Assembly: GCA_023101725.1 (NCBI GenBank)
Contig: JALJCO010008621.1
Coordinates: 913,001-977,000 of the forward strand
Origin: Atherinomorus stipes
Lineage: Eukaryota; Chordata; Actinopteri; Atheriniformes; Atherinidae
Length of the DNA: 64,000 nucleotides
Direction of reading: 5' to 3'
Shown: positions 10,680 through 46,029 of the stretch, piece by piece
Position numbering within the stretch: the stretch's first letter is position 1
Layout: each line of letters opens with the position of its first letter
Translations under genes and position numbers: made by a program
Notes under the pieces: model-generated
What the model was told of the DNA's origin: nothing
Databases searched by the model: none
What the model saw: the letters and a program-made list of their open reading frames with translations, nothing else

Positions 10680-11037
10680 CATCTGAGTACAATTTACAAA
10701 TTTATTGAAGGATAAATACTGAGCTGGTCTCTAACTTGAGATGCACATGTAAAAACTGTTTAACATGTGTCTCTCAGGTGAGGTTCCAGCCCCTTTTCTT
10801 TTTTTTAATGATCAATAACAGTGATGTGGTGATGATGATGAAAGCTGTCCATCAATTCATGGGAAACTCACAAATTATCCAGAACTGTAAATAAGTTTAA
10901 ATGGCGTCATCCATTGGTCTCAGTTGGTGCATCATAGGATAAAAGTCAGGAGCATCTCCTCTGGCGAATATGGCTACATCAGGCGTTTGAAATTACACTA
11001 CAGCTGTCCTTCATCAGACTTTCCACGAAAGTCTTCA
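10680..11037 (-). other. pcbp4: pcbp4 3' UTR (probable)
   Basis: The sequence lies between the pcbp4 stop and the likely cleavage site just past the AATAAA at 10701-10706. It is AT-rich with no coding signal. Confidence 0.5.
10701..10706 (-). promoter_or_regulatory. pcbp4: candidate pcbp4 polyadenylation signal
   Basis: TTTATT on the + strand is AATAAA on the - strand, 330 bases after the pcbp4 stop. It is the first canonical hexamer downstream of the stop on that strand and would give a short 3' UTR of about 350 bases. Confidence 0.5.
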
Positions 11038-33460
<22,423 letters not shown>

Positions 33461-34079
33461 AGTGGTGTGGGAGTGGCACACAGGGAGACGCATGTACAAG
33501 GCTCATTCGCTGGTCACACACTTGGGCGAAGGCCAGGACTCGTTTTCTGGCCCTCCGACGACGTTCAGCGTTGATCTGAGAGAAGAACAACACAAATTAT
33601 ACAGTTTATATCATTTGTGTGCTCACTTATAAATAGATTAGAAATTCTCGAGAGGTTCAGATTAAGTCATAACACTTGCTGAGCACCATTCAAAATGATG
33701 TCCATGTTCTAATTCTGTACTTGGAAACCGCCCGCTTGCGTCGCCTCTAACTGAATTATAGTTTCAGAGGAATCAAAGATCTCTAGATGAAGCTGCAGTC
33801 AAACAGCTTTCAGGCTACTTTTAAAGTGTCTGTGTGGAACTTCTTCATTAGTTTAAGTCGATTTAATATTGATGGGGACATTCATAACAAAGTCATAATG
33901 AGCACAGTTATGATTGTGAGAAGGATATTGACCAGAGGCACCAGCAGTGTCAGCAATGTTGCTTGGGGATCCTAACAGAATGTGGGTGGTTGTCGATGAC
34001 TAACACTTTATCTGTGTCTTCATAACCTGAGAGGCAGTTTCTCTCTCAGCGAGCTGGGGGATTTTTGAAATTGGATGCA

Positions 34080-34110
34080 AAAAAAAAAAAAAAAAAAAAG
34101 AAAAAAAAAA
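34080..34110. repeat. poly-A tract
   Basis: About 30 A with a single G interruption. Confidence 0.95.
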
Positions 34111-35849
34111 GACATTTATTTCCCTCTCAGATGAATGTGGCATGAGATTCATGCAAGGTTAATCAAATTCAATTCGTAACAGTTTTCATAAAACTGAAAA
34201 TGTTGGGAGCTTCGTTGGGGGATCTCCTTTTATCTGTTCCATGTCAGAGCAAAAGAAAGACTGAGGAGGCAGAGCAGAATTTATATCCAGGCAACAAATG
34301 AGAAGCATCTGTACTGATCCCAGAATGACAATGTGACAGCAGCTTTGTGCGTGTTAGATATGTGACACATGATTAATGTGGGAGTCACCTGGCTGCTCAC
34401 AATCTCAGCATGATGTGTATAATTAGTTCATGGAATCACTCATGTTTCCTCTTGATTTATCCTTGCTTACATATCTCAGAGTGGATACTGTAGAGAGGTA
34501 AACATAAAAGGATAAATAAATGGAGGATGGGAACCAGAGTATGGCACACAGGCAGAAAATAAAGGCACACTTCCAGGAATTTAAATAATAAATGCTTGTA
34601 TTTCCTTCAGTTATGACTTTCTGCAACAAGGATTTTCACTCTCATTTAAAAACCCAACTGAGTTATATGAGGCTTACAGTATATAATTCGTCCTCAGCTC
34701 ACCTGTTTGCTAGTAGTGGGCCACAAAAATCTAAGAATTTGTACTGTACAATACCTGGTGGTATTTTAGTTGATCATTTCCAATAATGCTTATAATGCAC
34801 TTGAGGGTGTAAACTGTAGCCTCTAATAAAACCCTTCCCCAAATATTTAGTGTTTGCCCCTCCTTCATCACAATAAATTCAAAACATGAACACAAGTAGT
34901 GCTGGCGCTGAGTGATGTGTGATGCCTAAACAGTGCAGTGGAGACAAGCAACCTCAGGAGGCTGGTGTTTCATGAGAGAAGCGACCCCCCTAGATTCTGT
35001 TTTTACAGGAAAAACAACTATGCTGAGGTAAATTAGCTGTCTCATGGGAACCTGTATGTGATGATAGATGCTAATATGATGCTGAATCACAGCAATCTAT
35101 GCAGCAGTTAATAGATCGCTAGTTAGTTAAACAATGAAACATTTTGACTGTTTGACTTACTGTAGATGTAAATGAAATATAATTTGATGAGTATGTATGG
35201 ACCGTGTCTGCACTTGCTTTATGTGAAAGGCAAACATTAGCGATGCCAGTACTTTTAAATGCATTCATTTTGATTTTATTTGATTTATTTGTGTCCCCCT
35301 ACCCCTCTAGATTGTAACATTAATGCAGAGACAGGAGCTGCTGCTTCAGGTACTACATGAACTCTTGTTGCCAACCCGCTGGGTGTCTTGGATATTGTTA
35401 TTCTTAACTGTCAGCCCTGAGAAGTTGGCTCACAAGCTTGGTCTCTTACATCTAAAACCCTAGCTTTTAGACAGACATCTTCTGCATTTGTAAATGATTG
35501 CATTATTAATCTAAGGTTTTCAAGTGCAATTTTATTCAGGACAGCCAAAATATTAGAAAACAATCCAAAAAAGCCATTCAAAACTTCATATTTTTATTTC
35601 AAAGTATTTCATGCTAATATTTGAGACTGTGTAAAATTTTGTTTCAAAACCTTTCCCTCCACTGTGTCAATGAAGGTTCATTTGTCTGGGTAGAACGTTT
35701 TCTTAAAGCTTTTTTTTATTTAAAACACTGGACTTAAAACTGACTTCAAACCATTAGATGGTCATTCAAACACCTTCCTCAGTTGTTTGGTGTGCAGGAA
35801 GCAGCGCTAGCATTTGGAGACCAAGGCATCACTACCATCACTGTACATA

Positions 35850-36150
35850 CAGTACATGTACACTACTCACAAAAACTTTGGAACATTCCACTTTCTGGTA
35901 CAATTGAAGGAAAATGTAAAACATTAAAACCTCCAGACTGTTGGAATCATGATGGTAATTCCTCCATCTCAAATAACTTATTGAAAGAGAAGGTACACCA
36001 CAACATAAAAATGTCAATTTCTTATTAACTTGTTATGTGTTCGGTGTTGTTTTGGTCTAATGACGTCTAAATATGAAAACAGCGTGATGTGCAATACATA
36101 GTTTAACATTACTGTAAACAATGTACATGCACATTCAAAAGTTTAGAGGA
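35850..36150. mobile_element. Possible Tc1/mariner-type terminal fragments
   Basis: TACACTACTCACAAAAACTT at about 35859 and CATTCAAAAGTTTAGAGG at about 36131 resemble two terminal sequences common among fish Tc1-like elements. There is no transposase reading and no matching inverted partner, so this is tentative. Confidence 0.35.
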
Positions 36151-36422
36151 GATCTAATTAAGTTGGCCTGGCAAGGTTATATTGCATTATGGGATCATTC
36201 TGACACCATACATTGTTAAATACTACACAACCATTTTTTTTGTATAAAACCTGCAATATTGTAGAAATCCCATAAAGTTTTGCCCAAAATATTTAAACAA
36301 ATTAATGAAATCTTCCAAGGAAACTTAGTATTAACTTAGTATTACCTTGATTTTTTTTTCTTTAAGTGTTGGGAATTATCTGTTTACTGGGTTGCTACAT
36401 GTTTTTCCATCATATTTGCAGG

Positions 36423-36447
36423 GTTTTTTTTTTTTTTTTTTTTTTTT
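36423..36447. repeat. poly-T tract
   Basis: An uninterrupted run of about 25 T, a likely homopolymer-length artefact site. Confidence 0.95.
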
Positions 36448-36895
36448 CCCATGTTGTATTTACATTATCTGCACATCAGCTCTCCAGCACTCACAGCATG
36501 CAGTGAGTTCAGGGATTTATAATAATCCCTGATCTTTTTCTATGAAACGTGCTTTGAAAAAAGGGGTTGTGAAGTGCAAATTTGAAACAGTTTTCTTGGA
36601 TTGTGTTACATATAGAATGTGGACTGTACGATTTAAGTTATGGCTAAGAACAGCGTGAATTGAGGTGTGTTTCAAAGATTCCTAAATTGTTTGTTGAGAT
36701 TATTTAATTATTACAGGGAAATTGTTAGGTAATGTGGAATTTAACCTTTTTATTTAGTGTAACTGATTTGGTTGAATTTAGTAATTTTATTGAGTAAATC
36801 AAAGCCAAAAAAATGGCAAATCTGTTCAAACTTCTTATAAGTCCAATAAATTGTTTTCACTGTGCATGTTTACAAGGTTAAACCAAGTAGTTTTT

Positions 36896-36915
36896 GTGTG
36901 TGTGTGTGTGTGTGT
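36896..36915. repeat. (GT)n microsatellite
   Basis: About ten GT units. Confidence 0.9.
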
Positions 36916-39900
36916 TTCTCCCAATGGCCTAGACCTTCCAACATAACTCTGTTTTCTATTTCCAGCAATTTACTGTTAAAAACTGGCTGATTGTCCAATA
37001 CTTTTAGGTTTTTGTTGAGCTTGTTATTGCAAAGAAATCCGGAATCTGTTGGACGTTATTCATAGTTCCCTCCTTTGGCACCGACACCAAAGGCTGGTGC
37101 TGCTGACTTGACTAGCAGATATAGCAGATATCTAGTTTGTCATAAAATGACAAAAACTGCTCATTTAGTTTGCTTATTGACAACATATTATAGATAAAGT
37201 AAAAGGTATTCCAAGTTGACTGGGTGACCCACTGACATTTCTATCTCCAGAGCTTAACAACTATCGTTGATACTAATTATTTCAGTATAAGAGACTAATC
37301 AAACAATAGATTTTTATAATCCTCTTTCCTTTAAATACTGATTTTAATTAAGATTTTCCAACATTTGAGCTAGTTCACAGCTGATTAAGGAATTGTTTAT
37401 CAGCACGGATCATGAGAACCGGTCCTATCCAGTAACAACACACTAACAAATTATTGTCTCCTCTCAGACTCATCAAGGCCACTTGTTTATCTGCCAAATG
37501 CATTCCAACCAGCCTACAGCGCCACTGTACACCAGCCTACTGCTGCAACCCTCCAGCACTGCCTGATGGATGTGTTTTTCTTTTAGTTTAGGTAAGTTTT
37601 TTTTTCTTTTACATCTGCATGCTGCCTGCCGAGGTATGTGAAGACACCAAAAAGCTGTTATTCCAGACAAGATCCAGTTCCTAGAAGACTGGTTGTTGGC
37701 AAGTTTATTGTTTTATTTAGTGCACAAGGCCACCAGTACAAGGCTGATTTAATAATGTACACGCAGCTTTCTTTACATGTCACAGAGCTTGACATTTTCA
37801 ATGAGTTTTATATTTCCACTATGGTCGTAGCACTAGTCTGACATGCCAACCTGTGGAAATGAGATCAGTGTAAAGCACAATGTGGTGTCATTTTTTCTGG
37901 ATTGAAGTGCACTGACAAAAACAGAATCTGCTTTGTTGAAACTGATTCTCATTGGATCAGCTTGCAAAACTATCGGTTAGAGGCTCATTTCCATGTAATT
38001 TCCATAAATATCAAACAAAGCCTAAGGGCTGACTGAAGACAAACAAAAACTGGAGCATTTCTAACTTGCTGTTAGCAACGGATGTAAGGCCAAATGATCA
38101 TGACTTTAAGCTTGATCGATGCACTATGAACACGTGTTATCACAGAGCACATTTGTGCAGCCCGTGGGCTAACTTCATTATGTTTAGGCACTGAAAGGCA
38201 TGGCTAAAATGTTAGCACTTTATTGCATTAGGAGTTAATGGTTGAAGGGATGATTATGTGCATCTCTGTGGGTTGATAACAAGGCATGTGCTCTGTGTCT
38301 GTGTGAGGGCGGTGAGCCTCTGAACTCCTCATTTCCAGAATCCCAAGCAGCAGCGTTCCAGGAGAAACAGAGCTCCTCTGTTCTAAATTAGACCTGGTAA
38401 CTCAGAACAGAGAATTAGCAAAGTGCAGACTGCAGCATAAAGCTGCCAAAATGCACTCAGACCAAGAGAAAAAAGCCAAAGGCACATCCACAGTCCTCCT
38501 CTTCTGACACTGACTTCATAACCTTGGTCTTGCTCTGTCTGACTGAATACATCACACATGAGCTTCGGTTGTGAGTCACCACTTGTATTCATCTTTACTG
38601 AATTAAACATGCCACTGTAAAACCAAGGGACTGACACAAAAAGCAAATGGCCTTAAGAACTCTTATATCCTGTTTTTGATTTAGTTAGAGTTTCAAACTA
38701 GAAGAAAAATTTGAATTTATCATGGGTTTTCTGATAAAGAATAAATCTTTTTTGATTTTGAATTTGTTGCAATAAGCGTTATTTTTCTTGGTGTGACTCC
38801 AGCAGTAAATCAAACTGGCAATGATTTAAAAATAAAACAATTCATTGTCAGTATGCAAATAGATATGGAGGATTAGGTCATTTCTTTGTTAACTACTTTA
38901 ATACAAAAAGGTTGCAAATAAAAGAAAAAGTAAAAAGTGTGTACCCCTAGAAAGGCTTTTGTTAACACAAACTCTATAAGCCTAAAGAACCTTTTTAAAA
39001 GGATAAATTACCTTTTTTTCAAATGATATTTTTCTTATTTGGTTTTTTGATACTGTCTTAAACAGGTTTGACCTCCCATTGGACTTCACTTTAAATATAA
39101 TCAATGTGAAGGGCAACCAAACCATTCATTGAACCCTTATTTCTTACAACCTCCATGAAGACTCACTTGAAACATAACAAAACTTAGATACCCCCACTGT
39201 ATGGAGTCAAGGGGTTTTGCTTTAATTTGTTACCCCTAATTTGTTTTAGCCTTTACATATTTTAACATGGTCTTCATAGGAAGAATCCCCCCTGACTTGT
39301 GTAAGCATCCTCTGACTTTTCCTTTAGCATCACCCCCCAGCTGACATTTAAAACCTGTAATGAAATAATAATAAAACTATCAGCTCAGATGGGTTGTAAT
39401 ATAAAAAAGGTCTCATGAGGATGTTTCTTCCTGGCCTGAATGATTCCACGGCTTTTCTTCTTTCCCAGAAGGAGGCTGATATCTATGAATGTAAGTCAGT
39501 TTTCTCAGACTTTCTCAGACAAAATTTCAACCCCACAAAGTTTAACCACACAGTATATATACTGTAGTTCCATACTGCTGTGTACTTTCATTATTGACCA
39601 AATACTACCAAAATGAGCTAGTCTCTGCAGCCTTAGCTGTGCTTTTTGAAAAAATAAATAAATAAAGAAAAATAATAATAAATATATCACTTTTCTAAAT
39701 AATGTTACTAAGTGTTTTCCATAGCAAAGAACTAAATGAACAGTAAAATAACAGTAAAATAACAGTAAAATAACAACAAAAACAACATAAAACAACAAAA
39801 TTCTGTGGCACAAATTCACTGCAATAAAACAATGACACCAGAGAGTTAAAAGGCTATCTGATAAGACCAACTTACACCCTTCTGTGCTGTAACAGCAACA

Positions 39901-40185
39901 ACAGTTGCTACAATAATAACAATATATAGAATATATAACATGTATTTGTCAGACGATGCCAAAGACTCTTCAAATAAGCAAAGTTTTAAGAAAGGAATTT
40001 GGAGGTGTAATGAGACTGTGTTCCTGAGAGCAGCAGGTAAAGAGCTCCATAAGCTGGGATTGGGGGATAGCTAAAAGGGGACTATCTGTGGATCTCAGGG
40101 GTCGGGGAGCATGTACCAGGTTAGTAAATTAGAGGCAAGGCCATCATGGCTTTAAAGGTGAACACCACTCCTCCAGTGCTACATG

Positions 40186-40270
40186 GTGGTTAGCACTGTT
40201 GCCTCACAGAAAGAAGATTCCTGGTTTGAGCCTTAGCTGGGAGGGGGTTCAAGCTGGGCCTTTCTGTATA
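40186..40270 (+). mobile_element. tRNA-derived SINE-like fragment
   Basis: GTGGTTAGCACTGTTGCCTC resembles a polymerase III A box region and GGTTTGAGCCT a decayed B box (GGTTCGAATCC). It ends in GGGCCTTTCTGT, another part of this recurring fish sequence. It is not a functional tRNA gene. Confidence 0.55.
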
Positions 40271-40298
40271 TATTCACTGACATAATGCATTCCTTAGC

Positions 40299-40475
40299 CC
40301 CTTACCCTAACACTAACCATCACAACTAATTGCCTAAACCTAACCCTTGCCCTAACCCTGCAAAACCTTATTGTAACCTAAACTCTAAAACCAAATCTTG
40401 ACCCTCAAAAATGGGTTTTCCTTATACTTTTTTAGTGAGGGTCGGCCAAAATGTCCTCACTTTGTTTGTTAAACA
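40299..40475. repeat. Degenerate telomere-like (CCCTAA) repeat unit
   Basis: CCCTTACCCTAACACTAACC, CCTAAACCTAACCC and GCCCTAACCC are followed by AACCAAATCTTGACCCTC and TGTCCTCACTTTGT. The ordered non-telomeric tail shows this is a dispersed teleost repeat, not a true interstitial telomere. Confidence 0.65.
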
Positions 40476-41615
40476 CGAAAAATGGTCAATAGCAAATACA
40501 GGAACACACACACAAACGCCACCTCCTGTACTAGAATAAGTATAGAAAATGAGAAAATGGATGAATGAAAGATGAAACAGGAAACCAGTGAAGGGAGGCA
40601 AGCATGTGGTTGATGTGCGCATACTGTTTTGAGCCAGCAATGAGTCTTTCTGGAGCATTTTGAATAAATGGAAGACGAGGGAGGGACTGACACCCTGGCC
40701 TACAATGAATCACAGTAGTCAGACAAGAATAGACAAAGCATGCATGATCTAACGCTAAGGTCAACATACTAGCATATAATCCTGCTAACCAGTGGCGGTG
40801 TATGCAGAAAAAAACTGATTTACATCAGCATTGTCACATTGTCATTGTGAGCATGTTGATGTGAACTTTAAGCTGCTGTCACCAGCTCTAGTCTAACAGC
40901 ATTATTACCTAAATATTTCATTCCCACTATTTTTCTCACTTTTTGGGACTAACTTCTTTTTTTCTGCCATTCAGGGACATGTAAGTTAAGACAAAATTTC
41001 CACTGACTGAACTTTGGCTGTCTTTCATTTTAATTGAATGATCAACTCTTTTTTTTTTTTTATCTATTTAGAAGCTAGGAAAAAGAAAAATACTTTATTT
41101 TACAAAATCTTCAACATGTTTTGCAGACTTCTTTGCTTTCTTTTTCTTTTCTTTTCCCCTTAAACTTTCACGCACTTGAACACCACAATATGTGTTTGTT
41201 CTTGCTTCATTTCCATATTTTTATATGACAATGAAAAAAATACAAGAACATTTGGAAAATTGGCTGAAACCTTTTCTTTTCCTTTCTTTTTAAAATTCTA
41301 AATCATAATTCAAAGTCTTTTTAACATGTTAACTGAATCCATGTAAGCTCATCAGTCACATGATTTTCTTAAAAAAAAAAAAAAGATTCGTGTGAAAACA
41401 ACAGTTGAAGATGGGCTCTGTATTTTTGCCAATCTTTTAAAATCTAAAAATTAATAAATTAATCACTTAATTTAAAAAATGAAACCCTTTTCACAAGATT
41501 AGGTTCAACTTTGTATTTAGTATCCACAAAAAAAGCAATAAAAAGGTATTTCTCTGTCTTTATTTGATTTTCTTCTACCAATCTGAAAATTTTTCAAGCT
41601 GTTATACACAATATT

Positions 41616-41690
41616 ATCGGTCTGATATTGGCTTTAAAACTTAATATCCATATTAGCCAATATATAGATCTTTTTTTTTGTTGTTATACT
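41616..41690. repeat. Short relic related to the CCGATAT-rich family
   Basis: The stretch ATTATCGGTCTGATATTGGC through ATATTAGCCAATATA resembles the repeat at 29983-30700 but is a single decayed piece. Confidence 0.4.
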
Positions 41691-42749
41691 GTATTGTTAC
41701 CTAGGCGGGAAATTCAGTCACTGCATTTATCTCTGGATTAAACAGAGAGCACCTGGGGGGGCGGCTGGTGGAGGGTTGGGAAACCTTGCTCAGGGGTCTA
41801 CAGTGGTTTGATCTTGGTGCCACACTGGGTAATAAAACCGAGGTTGCCTGCACCAAGGGAACCGTTTTTCTTGTATTTTATTTGATCTTTTTCTAATTTG
41901 TGGGACATGGGAACAACATAAGGTCGTGCTCACCATGCGACTCACCTTTGGTTTCTTTTATTTGCATTAATAGTTTCAAATTATTATTACTAGCTTTGCA
42001 GAGAAGTGCAACCATTTCTTTCTTTCTTCTTTTATTAATGTGAATGTGAGACTTCTATTGCACCAATTGTTATTTTTCTTAAAAGGACTCACAATAAATG
42101 AAGCATAATCCACATAAAATACACAATTTTTTATGTGCATAATGCTTCAGACATTTCACTGATATATGAAGGTGACGTACAGTACTGTACATAACACGTC
42201 ATAAATATGACAAATATACACTTAAAGGCATAAACCAAGTTTTTAATAACAACATGTTATAATAATCTTTCCAGTTAACCATAGCCGGAAAACCAGAGCT
42301 CTAACGTCTGTAAAGCACACATCAAAGATGTCCAGGATAAAAGGAAACAGCATACATCCCTTAACAGCTGCCAGCAATGCTCTTTCCTTGCTATATTTTC
42401 AGTATCTTCCACTCTGGAGGCAGTCGAGATGAAAAGGATGTTGTACAACCCGGTTGTCTAGAAAACTGGACACCTGCTCTGAGACAACCATGTCCCTCAC
42501 ACAACCGGCAAACAGACGGCTCTGGGCTGGATTAGGACGTGCCTGGTCTCCATGGTGAACGACAGAAACAGGGTTCCCCTCCGCATACAGTACATGCACA
42601 CGGTTGGAGGTATTGAGTGTCTACTAGGCAGACACACTGAGGTGAAGAGGAGGGGGGCGTCCCCCAGGGTGGGTACATATAGAGCAGTAAGTGAGAGGGT
42701 GTCAATGTGTGTACACACGCACAGTGAGGGCAGGAGGTGAGACCATTCA

Positions 42750-42770
42750 CACACACACACACACACACCA
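42750..42770. repeat. (CA)n microsatellite
   Basis: About ten CA units. Confidence 0.9.
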
Positions 42771-44639
42771 CCCCACAACATTCACAGGACTGTGTGCACC
42801 AAAACAAAACCCACAAAAAACCCCACATACAGCTGCTGGGATAAAAGAAGCCAACAATTCATACCGCGCACACTTACGCACGCACAGAAAATATCCAGCT
42901 GAAACACAAGAGCAGACAGGCTTTGATCAGCTGAGAAGTTCCACAGGAAGACTTTGTGCATCCATCTGTCAAGAACCAATTCAAACTATTGCAAAGTTGG
43001 AGCAGATGGGATGACACAAGACAACATCATGGACTTACACAATGATGAAAAGATACAAGAGGGGAAAAAGCAGTCCTTCAGGCTCCTCTCTGTTAGTCAG
43101 TCTTTACTAAACTTAAATGAGATGCTGAGGGAATAAACAACTGTGCACATATTCACACAAGAGTACTCGTGTAAACAGAATGTACAGTACAATCATATGG
43201 AGCCTGAAGATACTGAAGATAAGAGAATGTGTGAGAGCTCCTACGATAAAAAATGAAGACATTGAATGAGAATACTTGAATTTCAGAATTGCAGCTTCAT
43301 GCAGAGGCACGATTAATGGACCCCACTTCTATGCAAATGACTATTCAAAGAAGAATGTGGTTTAGGTTTAACCGCATCACAAACCACAGGACACACCTCA
43401 GTCATCATTGATACAGCTTTATTAGCTGTGCTGCAGGGTGTTATTAACACAGCTACAAGAAAACTGTGATTTTTTTAAAAATAGTCTACAAAGCAAACCT
43501 CCTTTCAGAAGAAAAACTGCATTTCATGAAGACTATCGGGTTCTGCAGTAGCTGCAGCTAAAAACATCCTCAAGGTTATTTTTCAGTGCAACAAGGAGGA
43601 TGTGCTTTGATCAAATTTGTAACTAACTAAGGCAAATCCGTAGAGTTTTCACTTATCATCATCATTATCATCAAATCATTAAAATAAAGTTCACATAGAA
43701 AAACCCATCTAAACTTAATAAAACTTGATAAAATAACTTCACTGAGAGAATGTATTTGCCTAATTCAAATTTACTATGTGACAAATATTTCTTTTCTATC
43801 ACTTATGAGCACTTTATTTGAGTACAAAACATTTCCTTTAATGTCGTAGCACTGCCTCCATCTCCCACTAAGATGAACTAGACAGAAGAGGGTTTTAGTT
43901 GTGAAACAGGAGAAGCTTAAAATTAAAGAGCCGTGTTTCATCTCTCGGCATGTCTGTCTCAGCTTTGTCACATATAATGGGACAGGTCAGCCCTCTCCTA
44001 TCAGCCCCCGGCTACATCTGGTGTTAAAGCACAACCGTGTCGGCCTGCAGTGCAAGTCGCCTGTCAACCACAAGGCCCCAGAGAGGGTTATCAGACCCCT
44101 GAGCTGCCTGCTGCTCCTGGAGCCAGCCTGGCTCCCCTGCAGCAGAGAGGAGGGCCAACAGTTGTGTTCACTGTGGCCACTGCACCTAAATGTGGCTGAC
44201 ACTGATAAGATTAACCTTCGGCTGTATGTGTTTTTAATCCATTTGATGTAGTGCTTTGTAGAGTGGGTGAAATATGCAGAATGTAAAATGAAATCTTCTG
44301 GAAAGTTGCCGTTTTATGTAAATAAAAATGGGAGTCAACTAAATTTTTCAGTTGTTTGTACTTAGTTATATCAAATAATTAAAAGTGTGCTACTTTGGCT
44401 GTGAAGCTCTTGAACAGCAACAGCACACAACCTATAATTAACCACACATCAAACAACTACATAAGAACTCTATTAATTCAGTTTCTGAAAATTTAGATTT
44501 TATAAATATAATTTTAAATAAGTTTAATTATTTAATTCAAATTATTTAACTAAAGTATCATTTTAAAAGTTATATTTATTAGAAAGCTATTGAGCACTTG
44601 TTGCAATGATAGAAGTTTCAATGTGAATACCCTCTGATC

Positions 44640-45080
44640 ATCCACGACAAATAAGCTGCTGACAGTTGAGGTGAATAACACTGATCATTTAATTACCCTG
44701 TAATGTCCTACTGGGGAACACTAAGTCCTTGCATACATGTGGATCTTTTTCTAACATGTTCCACCCACCTAAACATGGTTGTAGACCAATCATACACCCT
44801 CAGGCACTCGCTTCCCATAGCAACAACTCCCAGACACCAGCCTCTCCAGTGCGACAGTATGCCTCGCCACAAAGAAAGACATTTATCCGGCCTCTAAACT
44901 TCCCTGGTTCACAGATCCCCACAAAAACCTGCTGGACTCACACCTTCCACTGCCACAGTATTCACCCCCTTAGAGGACGCCATGAGATCCTCTATAATCC
45001 TCCACGCCAGCTGCTTGAACTGCAGGAGAGGGGTCTACTTCATATTAAAGGCAGGGTGGATGAGGTTTTCCAGGAACAAT
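44640..45080 (+). pseudogene. Tc1/mariner-like transposase relic, internally deleted
   Basis: The + strand reads YWGTLSPCIHVDLFLTCSTH then LNMVVDQ, matching the DDE segment of a common vertebrate Tc1-like transposase (WETLGPGIHVD, TTYLNIVADQ). Frameshifts follow, then a piece resembling PLEDAMRSS and, at 45040, CATATTAAAGGCAGG like the usual AATATTAGGCAGG near the 3' end. The start, GTGAATAACACTGATCA (44672), resembles the untranslated 5' part of the same family, so the N-terminal half is deleted. Not functional. Confidence 0.7.
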
Positions 45081-45898
45081 TTTTACTATATTGCTTAAAA
45101 TCTCCTTCACACCCGACTGCAGCCAACTAATTAAATGCTCTGACACAAAAATAAAAAATTTTGTCACCTGCAGACAGGACTGAAAAAAACCCCCATCTAA
45201 TCATCTTGAACGGCCCGTTCTTAATGATTGAATGATATGTCCATCAAACTCAAAAGCAGTTTGTCTATTCCTCTAAAAAAAAATCTTCACGCTGCTGTCT
45301 CCAACATGTCATGGGTGAACATTGATGCCAAGCTAACGCGCAGTAGCTCTGTCCGGTGCTGCTGGCTGGACAGAGGGCTTGTAACTTTCCCTCTGGATGT
45401 TTAACCGTCAAAATTCCAGCTGTACTGCTTACCTCATGTCCATAAATAGAAGGCACCAGTGTTTTTGTGCTGCTCCAGACTGGGTCAACCTTGTGAAGAG
45501 GGAGTCAAATCTGTATTTAGCATTTTCTTGCCAAATAAACGCTAAATCCAGATCCCACCTACACATGCAGAAGCAGTTTTAACGGTGTTTGTGGGCAGTT
45601 TTAAAGTGTGGAGCTCGAGCACTATGAGACAACATAAACAAGAAAGATCAGGCGTTTTTTTTCCCCTCTGATTTTCTTCATGAAGCTCATTTGTAATAAT
45701 CCATCGATTAGACGCATCATTGTTCAAGCCGCAATGTTCAAAGCATGTGACAAAAATAGCGGCTTGTACCCCAGAATTTACGATATTTCTGTCTTTGTTA
45801 TTTAAGATGCTAAACAAAAATATTCTGTATCATAAATATGGGCACAATGTGAAGGTGCTCAGCTTCAATATAAAATATTTCCATCTAAGTTCGTAGAA

Positions 45899-45912
45899 CC
45901 CCCCCCCCCCCC
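45899..45912. repeat. poly-C tract
   Basis: A run of about 14 C. Confidence 0.95.
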
Positions 45913-46029
45913 AAGGGTTTAGACGTAATTGGAAAAGAAGCTGTCATGGCTGTTATTTTGTTGTTCTTTTTCATCAGTTCAGCTGGTGAAGTGTTGATTC
46001 CAAGTGCAGCATTTGCATTCAGAAGCTGT

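Larger units (their letters stand above)
9196..10680. other. intergenic region between convergent dock3 and pcbp4
   Basis: The short space between the two 3' ends has no coding exon that I can support. It holds a GATA microsatellite at 9686-9722 and A- or T-tracts. The 60-95-codon open frames here overlap the microsatellite or lack any family resemblance. Confidence 0.6.
39950..40800. repeat. Composite teleost repeat: split interspersed repeat with tRNA-like SINE piece and telomere-like stretch inside
   Basis: The left half (about 39950-40170; GGTAAAGAGCTCCATAAGCTG, CATGTACCAGGTTAGT, ATGGCTTTAAAGGTGAA) and the right half (about 40570-40740; AAACCAGTGAAGG, GAGCATTTTGAATAAATGGA, ACAGTAGTC) look like one interspersed repeat that recurs in fish genomes. 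Between them lie a tRNA-derived SINE-like piece (GTGGTTAGCACTGTTGCCTC, 40186-40270) and a degenerate CCCTAA-rich stretch (about 40299-40380). Confidence 0.6.

Noticed and set aside
33491..33493. Upstream in-frame ATG as the pcbp4 start
   Set aside because: Its context is poor and the 12 added residues have no counterpart that I know in PCBP4. The ATG at 33460 is preferred, although both might be used.
40186..40270. tRNA gene
   Set aside because: Only box-A-like and decayed box-B-like pieces are present; no cloverleaf can be drawn, so it is a SINE relic.
40299..40380. Interstitial telomeric repeat marking a chromosome fusion
   Set aside because: The CCCTAA units are irregular and followed by a non-telomeric tail typical of a dispersed fish repeat.
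43901..44251. 116-codon open frame
   Set aside because: No family resemblance and an equally open antisense frame; it reflects local GC richness.
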